From assembly GCA_002355495.1 (NCBI GenBank), contig AP017424.1, forward strand, positions 3,534,001 to 3,598,000: DNA of 64,000 bases, in the 5' to 3' direction. Positions 54,309 through 63,209 of this stretch are shown here, one piece after another (within the stretch, counting starts at the first letter, position 1; each line of letters opens with the position of its first letter). A program made the position numbers and the translations under genes. The stretch is from Streptomyces laurentii. Its GTDB lineage: Bacteria; Actinomycetota; Actinomycetes; Streptomycetales; Streptomycetaceae. The notes under the pieces were generated by a model. That model saw only the letters and a list, made by a program, of their open reading frames with translations. It made no database searches and was not told the DNA's origin.

Positions 54309-54773
54309 TCAGCCGGCGAGCAGCCGCTTCACAACGGCGGCGACCCGGCCGCCCTCCGCCCGGCCCGCGACCTTCGGGTTCACGAGCTTCATGACGGCAC
54401 CCATCGCGCGCGGGCCCTCGGCGCCTCCCGCCTTCGCCTCCTCGACGGCACCGGCCACGACGGCCTCCAGCTCCGCGTCGGTCAGCTGCTGCGGCAGGTA
54501 CGCGTCGAGCAGGACGCCCTCGGCGCGCTCGCGCTCGGCCGACTCGGGCCGACCGCCCTGGGTGAAGGCGTCCGCGGCCTCGCGGCGCTTCTTCGCCTCC
54601 TTGGCGATCACCTTCTGCACCTCGTCGTCGGAGAGTTCGCGCTTGGTGGTACCCGCGACCTCCTCCTTCTGGATCGCGGTGAGGGTCAGTCGCAGAGTCG
54701 AGGAGCGCAGCTCGTCGCGCTCCTTGATCGCGGCGTTGAGGTCGTCCTTCAGCTTGGCCTTGAGCGTGGTCAT
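54309..54773 (-). CDS. GatB/YqeY domain protein
   Basis: A 154-residue helical protein (MTTLKAKLKDDLNAAIKERD). The YqeY signature is seen in LRSSTLRLTLTAIQKEEV and LLDAYLPQQLTDAELEAVV, and the last part has AMGAVMKLVNPKVAGRAEGGRV. The family resembles the tail domain of GatB, which contacts tRNA; free YqeY-like proteins are of uncertain role. Start ATG 54771-54773. Divergent from the metallophosphoesterase gene, 74 bp apart. Confidence 0.9.
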   Translation of the reverse strand: MTTLKAKLKDDLNAAIKERDELRSSTLRLTLTAIQKEEVAGTTKRELSDDEVQKVIAKEAKKRREAADAFTQGGRPESAERERAEGVLLDAYLPQQLTDAELEAVVAGAVEEAKAGGAEGPRAMGAVMKLVNPKVAGRAEGGRVAAVVKRLLAG

Positions 54774-54847
54774 GAGGTCAAGTGTGGCAGGTGCCCGGCG
54801 CCGACCGCCCGCGCATTTACGCCCGGCGGGTCTGCGACGATAAGGGG

Positions 54848-55789
54848 ATGCGCGCACGGTACGGGATCCCCCTGAAGATCACGGCAGGTCTCACGGCGAC
54901 GGCCGCGGCCGGACTCGTCTACGCGGCGGGCTTCGAAGCCCGCTCCTTCCGACTGCGCCGGGTGACCATCCCGGTGCTCCCCCGGGGCATGCGCGACCTG
55001 CGGGTCCTCCAGGTCTCGGACATCCACATGGTGAGCGGGCAGCGCAAGAAGCGCGCCTGGCTGCAGTCCCTGGCCGGACTGCGCCCCGACTTCGTCGTCA
55101 ACACCGGCGACAACCTCTCGGACCCCGAGGCCGTGCCCGAGACGCTGGACGCGCTCGGGCCGCTGATGGAGTTCCCGGGCGTGTACGTCTTCGGCTCCAA
55201 CGACTACTACGGCCCGCGGCTGCGCAACCCCGCCCTGTACCTGAAGGAGAAGATGCAGGGCCGGCACGGCCTCAACGGCAACGCACCGGTCACCGGCGCC
55301 GTGCACAACCCCTGGGAGGGCCTGCGGGACGCCTTCGACGCGGCGGGCTGGGTGAACCTGACGAACACCCGCGGCCGGCTGAAGCTGCCCGGCGCGGAGC
55401 TCGCGTTCACCGGCGTCGACGACCCGCACATCAAGCGGGACCGGTACGAGCGGGTCGCGGGCGGTCCGGAGCAGGACGCCGACTTCTCGATGGGCGTGGT
55501 GCACGCCCCGTACCTGCGGATGCTCGATGCGTTCACGGCCGACCGCTACGGCCTGGTCCTGGCCGGTCACACGCACGGCGGGCAGCTGTGCGTGCCGTTC
55601 TACGGGGCGCTGGTCACCAACTGCGACCTGGACACCGACCGGGTCAAGGGCCTGTCCACCCACACGGCCGACGGCCACACCTCGTACCTGCACGTCTCGG
55701 CGGGCTGCGGCACCAACCGCTACACCCCGGTCCGCTTCGCCTGCCCGCCGGAGGCGACGCTGCTGACGCTGACCGAGGCGCGGCGCTGA
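54848..55789 (+). CDS. Membrane-anchored metallophosphoesterase (YkuE-like)
   Basis: A 313-residue protein. One N-terminal helix (ITAGLTATAAAGLVYAAGF) is followed by a calcineurin-like phosphoesterase: LQVSDIHMV, VVNTGDNLSD, FGSNDYYG, VVHAPYL and LAGHTHGGQL. The family GNHD motif is GSND, so the catalytic His position reads Asn-Asp with the histidine absent there; activity may differ. The other metal ligands are intact. Substrates may be phospholipid or UDP-sugar derivatives. Starts at ATG 54848. Confidence 0.86.
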   Translation: MRARYGIPLKITAGLTATAAAGLVYAAGFEARSFRLRRVTIPVLPRGMRDLRVLQVSDIHMVSGQRKKRAWLQSLAGLRPDFVVNTGDNLSDPEAVPETLDALGPLMEFPGVYVFGSNDYYGPRLRNPALYLKEKMQGRHGLNGNAPVTGAVHNPWEGLRDAFDAAGWVNLTNTRGRLKLPGAELAFTGVDDPHIKRDRYERVAGGPEQDADFSMGVVHAPYLRMLDAFTADRYGLVLAGHTHGGQLCVPFYGALVTNCDLDTDRVKGLSTHTADGHTSYLHVSAGCGTNRYTPVRFACPPEATLLTLTEARR

Positions 55790-55942
55790 GTCCCGGCGCA
55801 GAGGCCCGGTTCTCGGCCGTGCCCGCCGCGAGCCCTGTCTGACCTGCGGCGGGCGCCCCCGAGAACCGGATTTCGTCTCTGGGCGCGGGTGGGCTAAAGT
55901 AATCGATGTCGCCGGGAAGAAGCGAAATCGGAACAGCGACAT

Positions 55943-56016
55943 CGGGGTGTAGCGCAGCTTGGCAGCGCGCTTCGTTCGGGACGAAGAGGTCGTGGGTTCA
56001 AATCCCGCCACCCCGA
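55943..56016 (+). tRNA. tRNA-Pro (anticodon CGG)
   Basis: The 74 nt fold into a cloverleaf. Acceptor CGGGGTG pairs with CACCCCG. The anticodon stem CTTCG/CGAAG encloses TTCGGGA, giving anticodon CGG for the codon CCG. The T-loop GTTCAAATC is canonical. No CCA is encoded. It lies between the metallophosphoesterase and the accessory operon and could be an integration target. Confidence 0.96.
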
Positions 56017-56033
56017 CAGCCGAAATACCAGTT

Positions 56034-56069
56034 CAGGGGCCTGATCCGCGCAAGCGGGTCGGGCCCCTG
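56034..56069 (+). terminator. Terminator of tRNA-Pro
   Basis: CAGGGGCCTGATCCGC (56034-56049) and GCGGGTCGGGCCCCTG (56054-56069) pair over 16 bp, including two wobble pairs, with a GCAA tetraloop. It lies 17 bases after the tRNA. Confidence 0.88.
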
Positions 56070-56373
56070 AGTGGTTTCCGGGGCCTCGGGGGGTGATGCT
56101 GGCATGCGATGCCGGGAGTAGATCGCAAACACACTCCCCCATGACCTCGACCGGCCTCGTGATCACGAAGGACTTCCCTGGCCTATGCGTGGCCCGGGTG
56201 CCGAGGGGCGGATGTCACAAGTCGCCGGGCTGACGGGCATCCCATCACGTTCGACGACCCCGCGTCCCCGGTTTCCCCTTATGTGTCAAGTGGCGTAGAC
56301 CCGGCCGACTTTGGTGTCGTACAACTGGGGCCACTGATCGAGCATCTGCTGCCCGAGCATTGGGGAGATCACC
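56070..56373 (+). other. Spacer between tRNA-Pro and the accessory operon
   Basis: No supported gene is seen in these 304 bases. It includes short, broken reading frames and a site GGGGAG 7 bases before the cyclase-like ATG. I found no second copy of the tRNA 3' end in the window. A decayed element end or integrase remnant could be hidden here but is not recognisable. Confidence 0.5.
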
Positions 56374-57153
56374 ATGCCTGGTGAGGCCATGCACTGCTGG
56401 ATCGTGGTTCTGGACATCGAGAACTTCAGCTCCCGGCCCGATCCGATCCAGCGTTCGCTGCGCACCGGAATGTACGAGGTGTTGCGCGCGGCGCTGGTAC
56501 GGGCCGGGCTGCCGGCCGACGACATCGTCACCGAGGACCGAGGGGACGGGGTCCTCATGATCGTTCCAGCGACCGTCTCGCCGATCGTCCTGGCCGGGCC
56601 TTTCGTACGCGCCCTCGACGACGAGCTGCAGCAGAAGGCGGTCGTGTACAGCCCCGCCCACGCGATGCGGTTCCGCGTGGCGCTGCACCAGGGACTCACC
56701 GCCCGGGACGGTGAGGGCTGGTCCGGGGACGCCGTCAACACCGCCTGCCGACTGGTCGACGCCGGCCCGCTCCGCGAGGTCCTGGCCGCGGCAACCTCGT
56801 CGCGGATGGTCTTCGTGGTCTCGGACGGGATCTACCAGGCCGTCGTCCGGCACGGCCATCTCTCGCTCGACCCGGCCGCGTACCTGCCTATGCCCTTCCG
56901 AACCAAGCACGGCGAACTCGTCGAGAGCTGGGTGACCGTGCCGGGCTACCCGGCCCCGCCCGGTCTCCCCGCGGCGGTTCCGGACCGGTCTGCGCAGGCC
57001 GACCCCGCGCAGACCGGTCCTACGGAGGCCGGCGGCGCCCAGGACCGGCGGCCGGCGGGCGGATCCGTCTTCAGCATCGGAACTGTCCAGGGTGACGCGT
57101 TCCAGGGTGACAAGACCGTGCACATCCACACGAACGGCCCGGTCCGGCCATGA
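56374..57153 (+). CDS. Class III nucleotide cyclase-like protein with C-terminal GDxxxGDK motif
   Basis: A 259-residue protein (MPGEAMHCWIVVLDIENF). The cyclase fold is supported by D14 in LDIENFS and D58 in TEDRGDG (metal aspartates), and N122/R126 in GDAVNTACRL (transition-state pair). E54 corresponds to the residue that is Lys in adenylyl and Glu in guanylyl cyclases. A Pro/Ala linker follows; the C-terminus carries GDAFQGDK (240-247) and then TVHIHTNG. Whether it makes a cyclic nucleotide is not known; the fold could also be a sensor or adaptor. The stop overlaps the next start as ATGA. Confidence 0.7.
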   Translation: MPGEAMHCWIVVLDIENFSSRPDPIQRSLRTGMYEVLRAALVRAGLPADDIVTEDRGDGVLMIVPATVSPIVLAGPFVRALDDELQQKAVVYSPAHAMRFRVALHQGLTARDGEGWSGDAVNTACRLVDAGPLREVLAAATSSRMVFVVSDGIYQAVVRHGHLSLDPAAYLPMPFRTKHGELVESWVTVPGYPAPPGLPAAVPDRSAQADPAQTGPTEAGGAQDRRPAGGSVFSIGTVQGDAFQGDKTVHIHTNGPVRP

Positions 57154-59401
57154 CCACACCGACGGGCGGAGCACCCGCCGCCGGCGGCGGTGGAACGGCC
57201 CCGGCGGCGGGCGGCGGGACGGGTGGGCAGGGTGGGGCGGCGGGTCACGCCGGTCCGCCCGGCCCGGCGCAGCCGACGGGCGCGGGACAGCCCCCGTCCG
57301 CGGACGGCAGTCCGGGCGCGCAGGGCGGCGGGGAGAACGGCGCCCCGGGCGAGCCCCCGCGGTCCGGGCCCGGAACCGAGTCCTTCGAGGCCACCGGCGC
57401 CATGGGACAGGGGTCTCTGCGCCACGACCGGCTGCGCAACGCCTTCGCCAACGTCGAGGGCGATGTCGTCGGCGGCGACAAATACGTCCTGCTCCTGGAC
57501 GGCGGCCGGCGGCGGCTACGGACCCTCTCCCCGTTCCTGGCCGAGCCGGTGCGCTTTGCCTACCAGGAGCACCCCGGTCTGCCTGCTGCCCGGGAGGCCC
57601 TGGCGGGCCGGCATCTGCTGATCCTGCGCGGCGCCCCCGGTCACGGGAAGACGGCCATGGCCGTCCGCCTGCTCCAGGGCATGGGCGCCACCACCACGTA
57701 CCACCTGGACAGCGATGTCGATTTCGGCTCCCTCGCCGACCTCCTGGAGCGCGGCGGGGACTCCATCGAGCGCGGTGCGGCCTTCCTGCTCGACCAGCCG
57801 TCCGGGATCGACGGGCTGCGCGGAGCGGAATACGAGAAGGTGCGGGGCGCGCTCGCCCTCGCCGGTGCGTGGCTGGTGATCACCGTCTCCAGCACCGAGC
57901 TCACGGACAGCGAACTCCTCACGGCCGTCGTCGACGTCACCGAGGCGCCCGGCCCGCGCGACATCGTCTCCTCGCATCTGCGCTGGCGCGTGGGGGACGC
58001 GGTCCGCGACCGGCTTCTCGCCGACGGCGGGATCACCACGCTGCTGGGCGAACTCCTCGACGGCCTCGCGTGCCAGCGGGCGGCCGATCTGGCGTCGGCG
58101 ATCGCCGAGGAGTGGGAGACCGGCGAGCTGGACCCCGAGGCCGTCAAGAGACGCTTCGCCCGCCAGGCCGACGAGGACTTCGACATCTGGATGGAGAGCC
58201 TGCGGGAGCCCTCCGTTCGGAGTCTCGCGATCGCTCTCGCCGTGCTCAACGGGCTGCCTCAGGAGTACATCGCCACGGCCGCCCGCGCGCTGCGCGAGCG
58301 GCTGGAGGACGACCGCCCGCATGTGCTGATGGCCGGGCCCGGCAACGAACTCCCCCGCGTCAAGGACCCCTTCGGCGCCCCGCGGCGCAGGCAGCTGACC
58401 CGGCTGCGCGCCCACGCCATCGGCAAGGAGGACGGCGAGCCGGGGCAGGCGCTGGAGTACAAGGATCCGGCCTATCCGCCGCGGGTCATCCGGCACGCGT
58501 GGATCCAATACGAGGTCCAGAGCGAACTGCTCGACTGGCTGTCGGCACTGGTCGTACACCCCGCCGAAGAGGTCCGGGTCTACGCGGCCGCGGCGCTCGG
58601 GGTCATCGCCTCCGAGTCGTACACCTACCTCTGCGACCGAGTCTTCCACCCGTGGGCGCGCAGCGAGAGCCCGTTGCGGCGCGACGCCGTCGCCTACGCG
58701 CTCCGGGTCGCCTCGCGCGATCCCTGGATCGCGGAGCGGGCCGACATGCTGGTGGAGGGGTGGTTCGCCGACCGGAGCGAGCCCTACGCGCAGGCGACGG
58801 CAGCCCGGGCGTACGGCATGCGCGAGGACCCCGGTCCGGCCGTCGCGGCGCTGGCGCGCCTCACCGTCGTCGACCGGGTGGCCGTGGCGGTGGCGGTGGG
58901 CCACAGCCTGACCGACCTGCTCGAGCGGAACACCGACTCGACGGGACTGGTGCTCCGCACCCTTCACGAGCGGTCCGCCGACCACCGGATGCGGCCCACG
59001 GCACTGCTCTCGTTCCTCATCGTCGCGACCGAGGTGGTGGTGGGCAAGGACGAGCCGGGGTCGGGAACGAGGCCGAGAACTGGCCGAAGCTCCTCTATCT
59101 GGCAGACCGGCAGGAGGAGTTGCGTGGGGCGTTCATCGCCCTGTGGCGCGAGTCGCTCAATCACGCGGACTTCGGCGGGAACGCGCAACAGGTGCTGCGC
59201 AATTGGGCCACGGTCGCCGAACTCGACGAGGCGCTGCGTTCCATGTTCCAGCTGATGGTGGGCGCGATCGCGTACGGGGACCCGAGGACGGGCCGGATCC
59301 TGAGGCGGTGCGCGACCGACTGGACCGACCCGGACGAGCTGGCACCGCTGCCGCTGACCGCCGCCGTCGTTCATGCCCAGCTCGATCTGGAAGGGGTCTG
59401 A
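57150..59401 (+). CDS. STAND-type P-loop NTPase with HEAT-like repeats; frameshift near the C-terminus
   Basis: After a disordered Gly/Pro-rich leader (1-85) comes the shared motif GDVVGGDK (104-111). The NTPase has Walker A GAPGHGKT (161-168) and Walker B AFLLDQP (near 211-217). The region from about 450 to 640 is helical and HEAT/Armadillo-like (EVRVYAAAALGVIASESY, PYAQATAARAYGMREDP). Near 59050-59070 the frame has to shift by one base to continue as NEAENWPKLLYLADRQEELR and end at 59401; one G seems missing in GGGGTCGGGA. Intact length would be 750 residues; without repair the protein ends at 59255 with 60 odd residues. Second gene of the operon. Confidence 0.7.
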
Positions 59402-59402
59402 C

Positions 59403-61148
59403 GTGTCCCTCTCTCTGATTCTCAACGACCGCCCACTGCTCCGGGCCAAGATCGGCACCCTGCCCAACCTGCCGCCGCACTTCGCGGTCGTCTATCCCCT
59501 GGACAGCGGTGGCTGGGAGGTCGAGTCGCCGAAGCACCGGACGACGACCCAGAAGTGGCTGCACAAGAACAAGCTCTGCTACGTCGTGGACCTGGGTGAC
59601 CACCGGCGTACGGCCGTGCTCACCAAGACCCCGCTGACCTGCAAGGACCAGGCGCACCGCTTCAAAGCGACGATCGACGTCGGATTCCGCGTGCACGATC
59701 CGGTGGCGGTGGTCCGGGGCAATCTCCCCGATGTGCTCAGCGCCGTATACCCGTATCTGATCAGCAGGATCCGTCCGTACGCGATGCAGTTCGCGATCGA
59801 CGAGGCATTCGAGGCACAGGCCAGGATCAACGGGTCGCTGGCACTGCCCATCCCGCTACCGGAGGGTCTGACGCTCTACTACTGCGATGTGCAGCTCGAA
59901 CCCGACGAGGCGGTCCGCGAGTTCGTCCGCAGCCGCACCCAGGCGGCCCGCGACTGGGAGCGGGGCCGCTGGGAGCACACGCAGGTCGTCGGGAACACCC
60001 GCCACGAAGAAGTCATCACGGACATCAAACACGTGGCCCAGATAGAGCGAGAGCAACAGGCTCGCGCCGCCCTCGCCGCCGTACAGCTCGACTTTCGCGG
60101 TCTCGTCGTCGAACATCTCGCCAAGCACCCGGCCGACACCGAGAAGGCGATGGATCTGCTGTTGCGCTGGGAAGAGGGCCGCCACGCGCGGGCCCTGGAC
60201 CAGGAGCAACGGCAGATCGAGATGTTCCGGTTCCTGGTCGACAAGAACATCGTGCGGGAAGTGGACCTGCCCGACGTACGCAACGGCGTCCTCGGCGGGA
60301 TGCTGCCGCCTGCCATCGGGGCGCCCATGGGAACGGCACCGGCGGCCGCACAGGCGCTGCCGCCGGCGGCGCAGTACCCGGCGTCCCCGTCCGCACCTCC
60401 GGCGGCCCCGCCGTGGGGCGGGACCCGTCCCGGCGCCGCGCAGGAGTCCGGCGGCACGCCAGCCTCGCCCGCCGCGGACGCGCGCCCGACACCAACCGGG
60501 CTCGCGCCGGTGTACGTCGTCCTGGACACCTCTCCCGCCGCGGCCGGCTGCGTCACCCAACTCCGGGACGCGCTCAGCTCGTTGCAGACCGCACTCGCCC
60601 TCAGCCCGGATGTGGCCTCGGCCGTCCGGCTGTCCTTGCTGACCTTCTCCGACACGGCGGATGTCCGAATGCCCCTCACCGAGGTGTCCTGGCAGACCGG
60701 CGTCCCCGACCTCCAGTCAGGAAACGGCTGTCGCTACGAACCGGTGTTCCGACGTCTGCTGGAGCTCGTACCGCTGGAGACGGAACGGCTCAAGCAGCAG
60801 GTGACCCGCGTGAACCGGCCGACCGTCTTCTTCCTCGTCGCGGGAGACCCGGAGGACTCCGGCCGGTGGCGGGCCGTACAGCAGGAACTGATGCGGCACC
60901 CCTACCGGCCGAACGTCATCGCCTGCGGCATCGGGGCGATCGACCGGCGAACGGTGACACGGATCGCCAGTCACCCGGAGTTCGCCGTCGAGGCGGACCC
61001 GCAGGCGCACCTCGCGGAGTCGGCGGCGCAGTTCTCGATGCTCCTCCAGAACACCGTGCTCCACCTGGGGCGGAGCGCGGTGGCGGGCTCTTCCGAGCTC
61101 CGTCCGGAACGCCCGCGGGGACTGCGCCTCATCCAGGACGTCGAGTAG
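59403..61148 (+). CDS. SPFH-like domain fused to a MIDAS-less vWA domain
   Basis: A 581-residue protein starting at GTG 59403, with GGAAGGGG just upstream. Residues from about 60 to 290 look like an SPFH/band 7 domain (HRFKATIDVGFRVHDPVAVV, LISRIRPYAMQFAIDEAFEA) followed by a coiled-coil region. A Pro/Ala linker leads to a vWA domain (residue 370 on, VYVVLDTSPAAAG). It aligns with the next gene's vWA (NVIACGIG, RPTVFFLVAGDPED) but the metal site is lost: DTSPA for DxSxS, C for T, A for D. It has no membrane helix. It may be a scaffold that binds TerY-like protein or membranes. Confidence 0.75.
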   Translation: MSLSLILNDRPLLRAKIGTLPNLPPHFAVVYPLDSGGWEVESPKHRTTTQKWLHKNKLCYVVDLGDHRRTAVLTKTPLTCKDQAHRFKATIDVGFRVHDPVAVVRGNLPDVLSAVYPYLISRIRPYAMQFAIDEAFEAQARINGSLALPIPLPEGLTLYYCDVQLEPDEAVREFVRSRTQAARDWERGRWEHTQVVGNTRHEEVITDIKHVAQIEREQQARAALAAVQLDFRGLVVEHLAKHPADTEKAMDLLLRWEEGRHARALDQEQRQIEMFRFLVDKNIVREVDLPDVRNGVLGGMLPPAIGAPMGTAPAAAQALPPAAQYPASPSAPPAAPPWGGTRPGAAQESGGTPASPAADARPTPTGLAPVYVVLDTSPAAAGCVTQLRDALSSLQTALALSPDVASAVRLSLLTFSDTADVRMPLTEVSWQTGVPDLQSGNGCRYEPVFRRLLELVPLETERLKQQVTRVNRPTVFFLVAGDPEDSGRWRAVQQELMRHPYRPNVIACGIGAIDRRTVTRIASHPEFAVEADPQAHLAESAAQFSMLLQNTVLHLGRSAVAGSSELRPERPRGLRLIQDVE

Positions 61149-61170
61149 AGAACTGAGAAACGAGAGAGTC

Positions 61171-61848
61171 ATGGCTGAAACCCAAGGACAGTTGCTGCCG
61201 GTGTACGTCCTGGCGGACGAGTCCGGTTCCATGCATTCCTACGTCGGTGACCTCAACGCCGGACTCGCCTCGCTCCACCGGGCCCTGCTCGGCGAGCCGA
61301 TGGCCGCGGCGAAGGTCCGCTTCTCGGTGCTGGGATTCTCCAACACCGTCACCGAGCGGCTGATCCTGGCCGATCTGCGGGCCGCGAGCGAGCTGCCCCG
61401 CCTCACGGCAAACGGGGGCACGAGCTACGAGGCGGCCTTCGCCGCGCTGCTGCGCCGGATTCCGCAGGACGTGGACACGCTCAAGAGCCAGGGCTACCGC
61501 GTCCACCGGCCCGCGGTGTTCTTCCTCAGCGACGGCCTGCCCAACGCAGGGGAGGCATGGCGGGACAGGCACCGGGAACTCACCGACCGTTCGGTGACCA
61601 AGGCGGCGCCCAACATCATCGCCTGCGGCATCGGCGAGGCCGAGGCCCAGACGATGCTCGCGATCGCCACGCAGCCTGAGTTCGCCTTCATCTCGATGCC
61701 CGGTGCCCAGCTGGGCGAGTCCATCGCCCGCTTCTTCACCGCGCTCACCAGGAGCGTGGTGGAGTCCGGCAACGCGATGGCCGCGGGCCAGGCGGAGCTC
61801 GTGGTCGAGCGGCCGGAAGGCTTCCGGCTCGCGATTGACGAGGTGTGA
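61171..61848 (+). CDS. TerY-like vWA-domain protein
   Basis: A 225-residue single-domain von Willebrand A protein. The MIDAS is complete: DESGSM (D16, S18, S20), T84 in NGGTSYEAA, and D121 in FFLSDGLP. C-terminally NIIACGIGEAEAQTML and QLGESIARFFTALT are typical of TerY. The family binds metal ions and in TerY-P triads is encoded with a PP2C phosphatase and a kinase. The next gene overlaps it by 4 bp. The C-terminal ELVVERPEGFRLAIDEV resembles the end of the preceding gene (PERPRGLRLIQDVE), supporting common ancestry. Confidence 0.87.
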   Translation: MAETQGQLLPVYVLADESGSMHSYVGDLNAGLASLHRALLGEPMAAAKVRFSVLGFSNTVTERLILADLRAASELPRLTANGGTSYEAAFAALLRRIPQDVDTLKSQGYRVHRPAVFFLSDGLPNAGEAWRDRHRELTDRSVTKAAPNIIACGIGEAEAQTMLAIATQPEFAFISMPGAQLGESIARFFTALTRSVVESGNAMAAGQAELVVERPEGFRLAIDEV

Positions 61849-63209
61849 CCGTGACACACGACTCGTGGCGCTGGCGGGAGGACGAGGCGGAGCCCGCCGG
61901 ATCCTCCAGCGCCGTGCCGTCCCCGGCGGAAAGCCGGCCGCCCGACGTCCGTGCCTCGGCCGCGCCCGGGAACGGCGGCTACCCCGCTGTTCCCCCGCCG
62001 GGCGGACCGCGGGCCATTCCGCCGAGGCCCGCACACGAGCCGGGACCGTATCCCGGCTCCCCGGCGGATTCGGGGCACGGGGCCCCGGGCCCGGCGCGGC
62101 ACGTGCCGTCGTCGGGGGCGCAGTCGGCGGGGCCTGTCCAGCCGCCGAGGCAGGCGCTGCCCCCGGAGACGGGACCGGCGCCGGGACGAACGCAGCCTGC
62201 GGGGCCCGTACCGCCTCGCCGCCAGCCGGGGCACGTCTCCTCGGCTCCCGTACCGACGACCCGGGAGCCGCGGGACCCGGACGCGAAGCCCGTGCCCTGG
62301 GAACGCATCCGGCTCGGCCGGCCGGCCGCCTCGTTCGAACCGAAGCCGCCGCCCGCGGACCCCTACCGCCCTGACACACTGTTCGACGGCTGGTCGACGC
62401 GCGGGCTCACCGTCCGCTTGGCCTCCGTGCGCGGGGACGCGCACCGCTACAGCGGGCAGCCCCGCCAGGACGACATCGTGGTGGCGGCTCACGAGCCGAC
62501 CGACACAGTGGTGTTCGCGGTCGCGGACGGCGTCTCGGCGGCCGCCCAGTCGCATGTGGGTGCCGCACTGGCCTGCCGTACCGCCGTCGCCGACGTACTG
62601 CGACAGCTGGACGACGGACGGCCGCAGGTCGACTGGGCCCGGACCGTCAAGTCGTCCGCTTACCAGCTGTTCATGCGGGTGACCCGCGGTGCGGAGCCGT
62701 CCCCGGAACAGAAGCGCGAGGCCCAGACCCTGCTGGCCACGACGCTGGTGACCGGCTTGGTACGGCTCGCCGAGGGCGGAAAGCTGGAGGTCGATCTGGT
62801 GCACGTCGGTGACAGCGGCGCCTGGATGCTCCACGAGGGCCGCTTCCGCCCGCTGCGGGGCGACACGAAGGAGCGTGCGGAAGGACTCGTCTCCCACGCG
62901 GTGGCGGCGCTTCCCTGGGTGCCCCCGTCGATCGAAGGGACCTGGTACACGCTCCCCGCGGACGGGACGCTGCTGATCGGGACGGACGGGTTCGGCGATC
63001 CGCTGGGTGACGGCACGGGCCGGATCGGCAAGCGCATGGCATGGGAGCTGGGGCGTCCGCCGCGTGAGCCGCTGGCCCTCGCCCAGCTGCTGGACTTCTC
63101 CTGGGAGACGTTCGACGACGACCGGACACTGCTGGCGGTCTGGCCGCGGCACCGCCTCGACGAGAGCGGGGATACGACGGCGTACTGGGGGGGAGGACCG
63201 ACGGGATGA
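61845..63209 (+). CDS. PP2C-family protein phosphatase with a proline-rich N-terminus
   Basis: A 454-residue protein. The first 170 residues are Pro/Gly/Ala-rich and disordered. The catalytic domain has all PP2C metal ligands: PRQDDIVV (about residue 208), VADGVS (about 227), HVGDSG (about 321), GTDGFGD (about 379) and the terminal FDDDRTLLAV (about 423). It should remove phosphate from Ser/Thr residues, in this context probably those placed by the kinase encoded next. GTG 61845 overlaps the vWA stop; a second GTG at 61851 is possible. The last codon overlaps the kinase start as ATGA. Confidence 0.88.
   Translation: MTVTHDSWRWREDEAEPAGSSSAVPSPAESRPPDVRASAAPGNGGYPAVPPPGGPRAIPPRPAHEPGPYPGSPADSGHGAPGPARHVPSSGAQSAGPVQPPRQALPPETGPAPGRTQPAGPVPPRRQPGHVSSAPVPTTREPRDPDAKPVPWERIRLGRPAASFEPKPPPADPYRPDTLFDGWSTRGLTVRLASVRGDAHRYSGQPRQDDIVVAAHEPTDTVVFAVADGVSAAAQSHVGAALACRTAVADVLRQLDDGRPQVDWARTVKSSAYQLFMRVTRGAEPSPEQKREAQTLLATTLVTGLVRLAEGGKLEVDLVHVGDSGAWMLHEGRFRPLRGDTKERAEGLVSHAVAALPWVPPSIEGTWYTLPADGTLLIGTDGFGDPLGDGTGRIGKRMAWELGRPPREPLALAQLLDFSWETFDDDRTLLAVWPRHRLDESGDTTAYWGGGPTG

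Noticed and set aside
55990..56016. Second copy of the tRNA-Pro 3' end as an attachment-site repeat
   Set aside because: I found no repeat of the T-arm/acceptor sequence elsewhere in the window. The other end may be outside it.
59040..59075. Programmed -1 frameshift in the STAND-type gene
   Set aside because: No X-XXY-YYZ slippery heptamer in the right phase and no obvious downstream structure. Single-base loss in a G-run explains the data more simply.
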